This document shows positions 33,584 to 45,300 of a stretch of DNA of 64,000 nucleotides, one piece after another. Both the position numbers and the translations under genes were made by a program. Position 1 is the first letter of the stretch; the number at the start of each line of letters is the position of its first letter. Origin of the DNA: Nymphaea colorata (lineage: Eukaryota; Streptophyta; Magnoliopsida; Nymphaeales; Nymphaeaceae). The DNA is taken from the NCBI RefSeq assembly GCF_008831285.2, contig NC_045144.1, forward strand, positions 17,623,716 to 17,687,715. Direction: 5' to 3'. The notes below the pieces were generated by a model, which saw nothing but the letters and a program-made list of their open reading frames with translations, made no database searches and was not told the DNA's origin.

Positions 33584-34334
33584 ATGGCGACCAACGCAAC
33601 AGGAGCCATCTTTCTGTGCTTCATCCTCTTCCCGACCTGCTTGCACGGACAATCACAAAATCCCACACCAGCTCCATGGCCTGAGCAATTCCACTCGATT
33701 CTCTGCATGAACTTCAGCGGAGAGCTGCAGATCATCGACCTCTGGTACGACTGGCCCAAAGGCAGAAACTTCAACATCATTCAGCACCAACTCGGGAAGA
33801 TCCTCTATGACCTCGAATGGAACAATGGCACCTCCTTCTTCTACACCCTGGACGCGGACCAGGAGTGCAGAAGCGCCCAATTGGAGGTTGGTATCCTCAG
33901 ACCCAACTGGCTGGACGGTGCCAACTATCTGGGGCAACAATACGTGGATGGGTTCCTCTGTAATGTGTGGGAGAAGGTCGATTTCTTATGGTATTATGAG
34001 GATGTTGTCACCAAAAGGCCTGTTCATTGGGTTTTCTACACAGGTAATCATCAATTGGCTTCACATCTGGTTCTTTCCTTGGCCTTTGTTTACATTAATG
34101 ATGGTGGTGTAATTGATTTTGCCAGGAAGAGCTGCTCATGTGATGACGTTTGAAGTAGGGGCGGTTTTGGAAGATGAAAAGTGGCAAGCGCCTGTGTATT
34201 GCTTCGACAAGGAGGAGGAGGAGGAGAAGCCGGGGAGACTTGGCAATTCCCACTTTCAATTTGATGGAATTTTCATGGAAAATCTGGCGCGGAAAAGGGG
34301 TCTCAAGGGAATTGGAGGTTCCACCTTCCTGTGA
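33584..34334 (+). CDS. Secreted At4g14100-like protein of unknown biochemical function
   Basis: Two exons, 33584-34043 and 34126-34334, give 222 residues. From memory this matches the plant family annotated as 'transferase, transferring glycosyl groups' (At4g14100-like): [82 protein letters not shown] and [20 protein letters not shown]. That transferase label is weakly supported and no catalytic motif is evident. The N-terminus ([19 protein letters not shown]) is a typical signal peptide, so the protein probably enters the secretory pathway. An in-frame ATG at 33512 would add 24 mostly hydrophobic residues; I chose 33584 because it gives a compact signal peptide. A run of Glu near residue 190 is coded by GAG repeats. 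Confidence 0.9.
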
Positions 34335-34970
34335 TATATGGGTTTGCAGCCTGTGTTTCCATGTTTATGAAGATTCATACGAATAATAAGTTGTTTCCTG
34401 ACAACTTTTTGGCATCAACTATTTGATGAAGACTGATGCATGTGGTTCTGGCCGAATTAGGCACAAGGAGCAAGTCGACTTGAAGGGAAGAATATGAGGT
34501 CAATGACATGCCACGATTCTCCAGTAATCCTGCAACATCTGCTTCATCTGATTGATCTATTATGTCAAGAGGTGAAGAAGAACAGGAATTTTCTAAAATC
34601 TCTTTGTGGTTTCGCTTCTGTAGAACCTTTCGAATAAAGGTAAATAGCTAATGCTCTTAGTTACTTCGTCGGCCGCCGGATGTTACATGAAGAGCTATAA
34701 ATGGTTTGATGTAAGAGCAAGAGTTTGCTGAAAAAGAGACGTTACAAGCTCCATTCATGTGGCCAGAAAATCATATTATATGTCTTCTGCAATTCAAGAG
34801 CCTGTCCATTTAGAACATCCTTATCTTTGTTACTTCCCCAAAGACCGGGAAGTGAAAAACAGTGTGCTCTATCCAAGTCGCTTTCCAGCATTATGCACCC
34901 ACTCTGTGTCGGATATCTGCTTAAGTGGGATAACACTCTTGTGGTAGACACAGTTTGATATCTATAATCG

Positions 34971-34973
<3 letters not shown>

Positions 34974-35008
<35 letters not shown>

Positions 35009-35024
35009 GCACACACACACACAC
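34974..35024. repeat. Compound (CT)n(CA)n microsatellite
   Basis: About 15 CT units are followed directly by about 10 CA units. Confidence 0.95.
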
Positions 35025-35174
35025 AAAATAAATTTGAACGGGACTAATTTCAACTCACTTGGTTATTGGAACAAGGCTAATTTCAACCCATTTGGTTAAG
35101 AAATGGACGTGTTTGGTACCCATTCGGGATATAGTGAAAAGACGTGTTTCTAAAGTGTTACCTATTTGGGACAT

Positions 35175-35177
<3 letters not shown>

Positions 35178-35210
<33 letters not shown>
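35178..35210. repeat. (GA)n microsatellite
   Basis: About 16 uninterrupted GA units lie just before the inverted-repeat unit at 35232. Confidence 0.95.
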
Positions 35211-35216
<6 letters not shown>

Positions 35217-35231
35217 GGCGAGAGGGGAGGG

Positions 35232-35391
35232 GAGCCAGCCTAAGTGGGTCCTAACGAAGATAGAATCAGGTTACAAGTTGCAGGCCGAGGCCTGACTTCA
35301 ATTGTTCTCCCCTTGAGACCAGCCTACCAAACAACAAATTGGATCACTAATCCAAGTCTCCTGTCGGGGTCTTCCCCACTTAGGCTGGCTC
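35232..35391. repeat. Small unit bounded by perfect 17 bp inverted repeats
   Basis: GAGCCAGCCTAAGTGGG at 35232-35248 is exactly reverse-complemented at 35375-35391. The 160-base unit has no coding capacity. It may be a short MITE, but no target-site duplication was found. Confidence 0.7.
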
Positions 35392-35773
35392 ATCCGCGCA
35401 AACGCATGAGTAGGCACACAGGTACACAGGTTTCATCAGATTTTTCACAAGGTGAAAGTGCAAATCTTACATGGACCACTTTGTGCATTACAAATACAAC
35501 AGCCAAGGTCATGTTACATGGAGGAGTCGATACAAGGAACAACTGCACACACACTGCAGCCTGCATTGCAGGAAAACAGGGCACAGAGACAAACAAGTCA
35601 CAAATGGAAAAGGGGAACTCCCACACTATGAAAGGCGGAGTGTTGGACTTCCTTGGACTGCACCTGCTATTCACAAATGCTCGCACGTAAAGAGTCTACA
35701 TTCAGATATCTTTGCGAACCTGCGAACATTTGAAACAACTGGAAAGATGAAGTGAATGAACTTACCAGTTCGA

Positions 35774-38700
35774 TCAGGAGGGGGTCTGCTTTGCCTTCAA
35801 TACTAACTCTTCTGTCGTGGTGCCTATGATCTCATTAGCACGCTGAAGCCCAACACAGTAAATTCTTCCAATAGAATCCTGAATTTAGCAGATTTTGCAA
35901 TGCTTAGACCAGAAACAGAGAAAGGAAAAGCAACTCTCACTATCTGGGGAAAAGAAAATAGTACACTGGATGGTATAAAAAACGAAGTTACATGAGGCTA
36001 TTTAGACATGGAGAAAATCAAACGCATCTGTCGGTCAATTCACATGAGGATCCAGTATGGACGGTACAGACTATAGAATACAAAAGTCAACCTGACTATC
36101 ATGCATCTCATGCACTGAAAAGCATATATGTTGCAGTAGGGTCAATGTAGGATGAGAACCTGACGCAGTGATTAGAGTTCCCTACTCTAATCCCAACAGG
36201 AAAGCACCAAGAAAGCAAACAATGAAAGGGAAAACAAGGGGAAATTAGGGTTTTTCTCATCAACAGTTAACCCTAAATAAAACAAAAGAGAACTGGCCCT
36301 TAGATCCGAATTGGATCATGGGTCCAAAACTAAAAGATCCTAACCCAAAATAACATCAATAGCCAAATAAACCAAATCTAAAGCCTAAACGGATTCGAAC
36401 TTGGGATCCAAGCTAACTATAAACCACACTGCTTCAGAACCTCATGGCATATTATAAATAACATATGTAACTTTAAACCAAACAAATCCCTTGGCATTTG
36501 AGTTGAAGCTACCAAATGCTTGCTGTACAAGCCCATTTCGTTTAAGAACTATCCTGGTACTGATCAATGATGATGTCCAAAAAGCTTACTTGATGGGACT
36601 GATACTGTTCTTTTATAAACAGATAAAAGAGGTTGAGTTGCTGATCAGAAAGAAAGCCATCAGGGCTACTATATAATTAGTATTGGTACTCAGTACTAAG
36701 ATTGCAGTTGAACAATGCACATAGATTCAGCCAAGGAAAAAAAAAGAACCAAGCACAGTTAAAGATGATTAGGTGTTTTAAACAAGGTAAACATAGGGGT
36801 ATGGCAAAAGAATAGGGTATACATGAACTAAAGACTCAATTCAGGATACGCTATAGTCCAATTCTTTCCTCAGATGCAAATCTTACCCGACCGATAATTC
36901 CAAGCTTCTCTAGCTTCTGAACTGCATCATCTACCTCAAAATTACATTTCTGGCCAAACTCAGATTCCATAAGTTCTTCACACCGCAGATCAAGATCCTA
37001 TAGATCATGAAAATGTGTGAAAATTCAAGGCCTAGGAGACATAGCTTTGGCAAGAAAACATGCTACCATTTTCTAGCTACTACCATCACTGGCCTAATAT
37101 ACCTGTTTTGTTGCTTTTCCCTGCTCCATCAAAATGAAGAACGCTATGATAACCTCTTTCACCTGATGGACCCAAAAAAAAAAAAAAAACCAGCAGAAAG
37201 ATTAGGTCGCTATATAAATCAAAAGCAAGATAATTGTCTCCTTCATGACAAAACATCGCATAATGAGTATGGAAGAAATACCAAGCTTGACACTTACTTC
37301 CTGCTGTATAACATCATCACACAAATGAAGAAGAGTCCCTTTCCCACTATCCAATTGTTTATCATACATCGACTTTGTGATTAAGTTCTGGTACACTGCC
37401 AGATTTTGTTGAAACCTAAAATGATGCATAGATGCCCAATAAACATTCAGAAATGGAAAAAACAACCTCATATTAATTCACTTCTATTTTAGCTAGAATA
37501 GCTTGAATCACATTGTATACACATATTTCACATATATTAAATATCCAGCAAGAAATCTGATCGAGTATCATGAGATCTCTCAAATCCTTAGTAGCTCTGT
37601 TTACCAAAGCACAATAGCATTATAGCACATACTCTCTGTTCTGTTCATCACTCATACATATTGAAAGAACAAGATAGCAAAGTAGCATATCAATCCTTCA
37701 GCTAGCACCAAGTTTAGCTACAATTGCCAGCCAATACATAAGCGACAGAGAAGTTCCACTGGAAGGTTATCAAAATAGAAAAGACAATTCTTTATGGATC
37801 TGACGAACCTAAAGAAGGCAGAGAAAATTCATTTTAGAGAACTTACGTGAAGTATGTCTTGGCACAATAACCAACAAGCCCAGAAAGAATAGCAACTATA
37901 ACCCATATATCCGCTTTAGGCATTTCGAGTGAGCTAAAGAGAGCAACCTGAGAGAAAACAGCAAATTAAAGCACAGTAAGAGAACTAGGAACAACAAAGT
38001 GCAAGATGAATGCATAAGCTTATGGGCCTGATAAGCATAGAAACTGACCAAACCTAAGACTGCAGAAATGAGAAACTTGACCCAGTCCATTGGTGTCAGG
38101 CCTGGATTTTTCTTCTCTGGCTGCAATAAAGTCCTATAGTCAAAACTTAAGTAATTAACATAAACCATGACAGGTTATAAATTATATCTTGAAATAATAC
38201 TACTTTTATCAAATGTCAGCTGAAAGCCTCACCAGGACTAGTTCCATATCAGCCAAAGGGATGTTCTTAAAATGCTTGATAAAAACTCCATGGTTATCTT
38301 GTCCCTTACTACTTGCAGGCCTAATAACAAAAATATTTAAACCTTGACAAATAAATAAACATTCTTACATAACCATAAGGGGACACCAGAGAAGCTCATC
38401 AATGTGAAAGCTTGAGGAAGTTCAACAAGAAGTATTCCCCAGCACAGGAGCAGTAGAATACACACCTACTTGTCGAAATGGAACTAGTAAGACAAATACT
38501 CACCTGTACACTACGATCATCCTGTCAAAAGTTGGTTCTTGAATTGTAATCTTGCTAAGCAGATTTTTCATGCTGGAAATGAATAGGAGATGTGCAAGTA
38601 AGTGACGATGAAACAAATACCAACATTTATGAGCTCCATGCTCAAATCAGATCACATGAATATCTACTGCAGTTCTTAAGAAGCAAACCTCAGTTCCAGG

Positions 38701-40873
38701 TTCTCAATTCGAATTCGTTCAACAAAAAAGTCATCACTCTCCTCCGGGGAAGCTATTTCATCAGTTTTCTTTGGATCTTTTGGCAATCTTCGGCTTTGCC
38801 TTCTAGCTAGTAAACTTTGCAATCTGGCAAAATCAATTGACCGAACAGGTATGGGACAGTAATCTTTCTTTCTGTTGATAAAAGAATGTTAACTGGAAAT
38901 AGCATGTCAATTCTTAGTGCTGCAGACGTGTTACCTCGTAACACAAAGCAACCAGGCCCATATCCGTGAAATGATCATATCCACCTTCTCCATAATGAAG
39001 TAGTCACTTGTGCGATCAATCCCAAGTCCACGTCGGAAAATTACATACTTCACATACAAATGCATACAATTTAGCAGAAAATTACTGTAACTTATGAAAG
39101 GTTAAGGCAAAGAGTATTGGTACGAATAAGTTCAGCTAATTTATAAGGATACAGCTATTCCACATGAAACCAGGCAATGGCTAAATACAACAAGAAATGG
39201 AGAATGATTTGCCTGTCAGCTCAAAATTAAAAACTTCAGGTTACAAAAAACTTCACACTTTTACAAATTTCATGGATCATCGTCACACTTACACAGCCTT
39301 GTTGTCTTGTCTTTTTCTTTCTATTGACCAATGTCCAGCCCAGTTAACAAAGCCACCATGCACTTGCATTTACTTGAACAAATTTATGAAGCAACTAGGA
39401 AAGAAGTTAAATGTTACAGTAATGCAAGACCAACCGCAAAGAGATGCATGCATTAGAAAATTAAGAAAGAGAAAGAGCCTAACATAGATGACATATGTCC
39501 AGGTAGTCGGATTAGCCACCAAAAAGTCTTATAACAGGGCTTCAACTGCCAACAAAACTAGAGGGGAAAAAAGTCACAGACTATTCTAAGTGAACCATCA
39601 GTACCTTATTGGAGAAATCTGGGAGGTTATCATGAGGATGCTCAGTGAAATATCGCGACAAAAGTCTGCTGTCTAGCTGAATAAGAAAAACCAAACAAAA
39701 CCTCGTCATGAACAAGGTTTAACATAACGTCCAAAACAGTTTTATACAGCAGTTGCAAACAAGCAGCAAGTCCAAAGTTCCAAACCTTTGACTCGTCCAC
39801 TGAAATGGGAAGATTCAAAAGATACTGCCCAGAGCGTGCAACTTCTATTTCCTCATCAGTAACTATCTTGAAATTGCTTTTTTCCATTACCTGAAAAGAA
39901 GACCAAAAGGTTGAAATGACTCATCTTTTAACCAGGGTTGGAAAGTAGTCCCATAGGTACAAATAATTATGAGACTAAATTCTTAAAAGGGAAACATTCC
40001 TATAATGAATTCAAGATGTATCACTAGTTTCTTCCACCTTTCCAGATTTCTGGATATCACGAACTTATTAAAAGAGAAGGAACCATGAAAGGTTAAGAAG
40101 CGGTCTGTAGTTTTACAAAGGGTTGGGTACCACCAAGCCACCCGTTTCTCTCGTACACTTTTACAGGCATAGTCGTAGAAAACCAGAGATGAAAACGCAT
40201 TACCGTAACAATTTATGAAGTCGCATACCAACATAAATAGTGGAAAACATACACGAAGATGCATCACCAACCTGAAACAAGTAATGCAAGAACTTCTGTT
40301 CGAGCTCGTCAATCTCTTTGGGAGACAAATGTTGCTGCTCCAATTTCTGAGCGCCGTGGACGGGATCAAATAGAGAGTACAATTGCTACGAATCCGCCAA
40401 ATCGTTAGACTGCTTCAACTAAAAGAATTCTCTCAACCAAGACGAAGAGGCAAAGAAAAGACAATCACCATCAAATCCTCGAACTGCAGAAAGTACCAAG
40501 CACGAATGGTATACTCGATCCTCTTGCACAGCTTCAAAAACTCGACGCGGTCGGTGGAGCGTTCTACAAAAACAAAGCAAAATCACAAACCGCTAAATGC
40601 ACACCAATTTGTCCTCAAATTGCAGAAAGCCGCAAAACGACTTGCATTAGATCAACAACAAAAGTTCGAACTATCGACGACCCTTCAATTCACTATCAAA
40701 GAAGAAGGCCGAAGATTTCCGCGTCCGCAGCAAGGAAACTTCCCTGAATCCATGGAACAGAGAGTCGACCCCGTACCTAAGAGGTTAGCCAACGTCATGA
40801 TGAGCCTGGGCTTCAGAATCGGAACCACCGATTCTCGCTCCAGTCGGATTACGTCCTTCTCCTTGGTCGCCAT
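35774..40873 (-). CDS. DUF3754 membrane protein (At3g19340-like)
   Basis: Fifteen exons: 40873-40777, 40563-40469, 40385-40272, 39890-39786, 39676-39605, 39047-38935, 38823-38689, 38572-38504, 38320-38233, 38120-38049, 37947-37847, 37415-37298, 37162-37103, 36997-36887, 35878-35774. All phases agree and give 484 residues. The sequence follows, almost word for word from memory, the plant family annotated 'aminopeptidase (DUF3754)': [111 protein letters not shown] and [19 protein letters not shown] see no peptidase motif, so the aminopeptidase label should not be trusted. Two hydrophobic segments (about 309-325 and 329-350) suggest a membrane hairpin. The biochemical role is unknown. The start [11 protein letters not shown] fits the family N-terminus. 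Confidence 0.95.
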
Positions 40874-40889
40874 GAAAGAAGGCAACGAA

Positions 40890-42326
40890 GAAACCCTAAT
40901 TCTTCACACTGGAGCTGGAGACGAAAAGGCTCAGCGACGGGCTTTCATGCGAAGACAGATAGGCGGTAGATCTCCTCCCTCCCTCGCCTTGCCTCCCACT
41001 CTCTCGCGTCGTGTCGCCCTCCTGGTAAATTATACGAAAGGTCAGGGACACAATAGGAAATGATGTCGGCAGCCAATCACCGTCGGTTTGTCTTCTCGCC
41101 GTTACGGTCCATATGGTAAATGGTATGTGTGTGTTTAATGGTTCGGACCCAATGATTATCTGGATCCGAAGTCCATGTGAATCTCACTCTGTATTTTCAG
41201 GAAGGAAAAGAAAAATATTATTGCAATTAAATTGCATGCAGGTTAAAATTAAATAACCTATCTCTGCTTATAAGATGGAAATTAGTCCCTTAAATTTTGA
41301 AAGGGTGGTTTTTTTTATCGCTTTAAATGCGTTGAGATAAAGAATGGTTATGTTTGTAGGGTGAGGAAACGAAAAAATCACTTAATAGAGAGCGATTGAT
41401 TATCTCTGATTCAGCTGAAACTTAGAATTTCAAAATTTAGAAACCATGAATTTAAGATGAGAGCGTCTACCGTTTGATCTTAAATAAGACCTTCCTCTGG
41501 TGTAAAAAGAAAGCAAAAATGAAAACTTGTCCGTTATTTTTATCTGATCTTAAAACATTTACTTAATGAACCATAGAGATGGCGGCAAGCTTTTACCAGC
41601 AAGAGCAAGCTCACGTCAAATTCATGAATTAACTTCAGCCCCTATTATATTCAATATATAAGCTATCAACCAAAGTGAAACAAATGCAAGTAAAAAATTT
41701 TCCTCCATTCAAACATGTATTTTGGCTTTCATGGAGGTTACATTGAGAATTTAAATTTTGATAGTAAAGGGGAATATTTTTCAAAACTAGCTTCGTAAGA
41801 TCTTATTTTCCAATAGACGGATCAGCGAGGCAGTGTACAATTTGTGGAGGCAATTCTCGTCCAAGCTCACTATATTTAGTCAGTGAAAGGTACACATAAA
41901 TTTCAGACCATGTCTGGAAATATCCTTTATTGTTTAGAGGCCGCAAAATTCATGCAACTCACGAACTGCTGCAATTAACCTCAGGAAAAAGAGTGAGGAG
42001 AGAATAAGGGTCAAAAAAAGGAAAAAAGGAAAAAAGCCCAGGAAATGTGCATCGTTATCCTAAATATTGGAGGGCTTTTCTTTAAAAATATATACACAAA
42101 GAACTTTAGGATGTGATCCTTTACTGTCAAATATTTACAGAATTGAACTTTCTCCACCGTCACAGTCGGATAAACCTCCCCGTTGTACCTTTCCCAGGAA
42201 CTTCCTCTGCTTTCTTCCGCAGCAGGCCAAAGTGCAGGCGGGGGATCGCTGCTCAAGCAATAATGGATGCAAAAACTGAAAAAGCTGATTGAAACTATGA
42301 CATAATGCGCCAAATGCTCTGGGAGA
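40890..42326. other. Intergenic region between the DUF3754 and NFRKB genes
   Basis: AT-rich and without a supported gene. The part next to 40890 should be the DUF3754 promoter and leader; the part next to 42326 should be the NFRKB 3' UTR. Confidence 0.5.
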
Positions 42327-45300
42327 CTACTGGTTCCAGGAGCCCAGAAATGGCTTCCCCACCGAATCATGCATTATGGAACTCTGATGCATCATCTCTG
42401 CGTTCACACCAGCAGCCAGAGGCATGTTCATCCATGCCATGCTGCCATTAGGTTTGTGGCGAGTGGCATCCTGGTGTGGATGCATGTAACCATATTGCTG
42501 GTTAAGGTATGCAAATTGAGCGCTGTGGCCTTGACACTGCATCTCATCACCCTGTGGAGCAGCTCCCCCAGCATATGCACCTGGGCCAACATACTGGTGA
42601 GAGCCCACTGTGTCGTAGGGTGACCGCGCGAATCCATTCAATTGCCGTACAAAGCCAAACAAACTACCATCTGCTGCAGTTCCATCACCTGGACAATGAC
42701 CTTGAGACGATAATGGAACATCCAGGGCAGACCAGTTAGAGTGGGTACGGCCCCCGTAGGAACCCCAGTGGTGGTCCAACATCTCTCCAGCAGCTGAAGG
42801 CTGAAAAGGCAGCACACGTGCAGAATCTGTTTCCCAGTCAATGGAGTTGGTTGTGGGTGTAAAGACCTGGCGAGTTGGCTGCTTCTCAGCATAGCCATAC
42901 ATGCTCTGCATAAGATGAAGAGGATGAAGTTCCTTTTCTCCAGCCTGTCTCTCATCAAGCAACTGCTGCCGTTGCCCATGGAGGTGCTGAGAGAAGTGGA
43001 AACCATCTGATGAATTGCCAGCTCCCATCGTGAATGGTAGCTCTTGCTGTTTCATCTCACCCACATGATGACCAGAATAAGACTGCTGCGCCTTGAGAAG
43101 TACTGGCTTGCTTATTATCTGACCTGGTCCATCATCTTCGTATGTATCAAAAAAGGACGGTCCATTGTTTGCTTGCACAGCTGAACCCACATTATCATCA
43201 GGTCTGCATAGGCCTGCATCTTCATCTCCATCCCTGAGAATGTCCGCCTCCAGATTGATCATACGAGCAGGCTGTTCTTCAACCGTTTGATGTCTGATCC
43301 TCAATTTGTTCACAGTTGAATAATCATGACCCTCATCATAGTAAGTTCCACCTGTCATGTTCACAGTTGACCAGACGTCTTCAGTGGAACCACCCGCATG
43401 AACCATATCTTCAGCTGATTCAGCATCTTCTAGAAATTTCGACATACCTGGTGCAGTGCAGGGTTCCTCCTCAGTTCTCTGATCAGTTGTCATGCACATA
43501 ACCGACGATTCAGCGGCATCTCTCTCACAACTTTCAAGCATCATCTCATCAGTTTTGTTGACATCCTCTACTGTTTCCTCGAAAACAAGTTCATGCTCAT
43601 GACCATTCAGTGAAGGAATTCTAACCAGAGACTGACGAAGAGTGGGAGGAGAGACGGCTTCATTTTTCTCGATTCCAATGTCATTTGAGTTGCTTACATC
43701 CTCCTCCATTTCCTCAGAGGCAGCATCAGGTTCTTCACGACTATTAAATGAAGGAACATGCTCCAAAGCTTGATTATCACCAGTGGAAGGAGAGGATTCA
43801 TCTTCCTCATAGTTCTCAATAGCAACATCAGAATCCTCATCTTCTGAAACATTGTCTTGCTCTTCCTGCATACTGCTTCCGCTCTGTTTCTCCCCATCCT
43901 GAACACAAAACCATTTGACAGAACAATTAAGTGTCCTGAAAATTTTTTGCTGCTTAGCTATCAGAAAAAGCCCAAAAGAACCTGTCCCATAAATTTAAAT
44001 CACGAATTTGCGTTTTTCCAAATTGAGAAGTACTAACAGAATAGACAATGAGAAGTCCACAAAGGAAGCCCAACAAACCTGGGTGATCACGAGCCTCTTT
44101 TTATCTGCAATTTCTTGGCCTAACAATGCCTTCAACTCACTTATCTGTGACTGTCTCTCAACATGAGACGCAAATGCAGCCATAATATCTGTGCAAGCAA
44201 TTTGCAGCCTACATATAGAGACGTGCAGAAGTAAGATTATGGAAGTCACTGCTTGTTTTGGTGGGACACTGAAATGGCAAAGACTTTATTACTAACCAAT
44301 GGTTATGCAACTTTTTATCGCCATCCTCCTCCAAAGCACCACATGGTTGATTTTCAAGCTTTTTGGTGTCACCTAGCACCCGGTTAAGTGATTTGAACTT
44401 AACTGATCCACTTGTCAGCTTTAGTTTTTTGACTATCTGTTGAGATCTGATGATCTGTACATACCAGAGGTAATAGATAGTTAAAACCTTGAATCGCATC
44501 ACTCAGGTACACCTTCATAAAGTAAAGTAACCATCCATTTTCAAGGATGAATAGGGAAACCAATTTACCAGTAGCAAACCAATAATATACTAGTGCAAGT
44601 GTTGTCTGAGGTGCATATTAAACAAACAAGAAATATAAAACTACTTTTTCCTGAAAAAATTTCCTGCTATGAGTGGCAACCTAGTTGTCTTTATGTCTAG
44701 CGCCAGCATGTCAAACATTAAGGGACGTATTTTCAAATAGATCAACCAGCAATGCTCTACATATATGACCTCCATATTGGTCAGACGCAATATGGCATAT
44801 GCATGTATATTCAGGCATGCAAACACAAACATTAGAACTACAATGAAAAATGAATGGAAAAAAAATAGTGCACAGACTTATTTACTAGAGAACCAGAATA
44901 AAAAACAAGACACGTTTAGAATAAACATGAAGTAACAGAAACTGTGACATCAGGCAATTTAAATGTCATTTATATCAGGACAATGGGAACTAAAAGATAC
45001 TTTAACCTGTTTATCATCTTTTTCCAGATTGTTGTCCACGTTTTTGTTTATGGAAATGCTGACTCCTCTTCGAACCTTACGTTTTGTCAACCTGTCAAAA
45101 AAGAAATCTTTGTTATGCATTATTTTGGATATTCATGATATTCAATTTAAAATGATGCAGATTCATTTGTATTAGTGTGCAAAAGTCTCGACTCCTGCAA
45201 AGAGAAAAAACATTGTATATTCTACATAGGGAGGATTAAGCTCCAGAAATGAGCAGACATCAACAGAAGTTGACCCGTTAATGCCAGAACAAGTAAAGAA

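Larger units (their letters stand above)
34340..35770. other. Intergenic region between convergent genes
   Basis: No gene is supported; 3' UTRs of both neighbours should reach into it. It holds a CT/CA microsatellite (34974-35024), short imperfect tandem repeats (35038-35175), a GA microsatellite (35178-35210) and a small inverted-repeat unit (35232-35391). Frames on both strands at 35244-35690 overlap one another and show no domain. Confidence 0.55.

Noticed and set aside
24926-34334. A functional cluster of mitochondrial and ubiquitin genes
   Set aside because: Neighbouring plant genes are transcribed separately. The mix of functions shows no shared pathway, so proximity is taken as chance.
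40383-41063. 226-codon plus-strand frame at the 5' end of the DUF3754 gene
   Set aside because: It overlaps exons 1 and 2 of the DUF3754 gene on the other strand and reads as low-complexity charged sequence with no domain.
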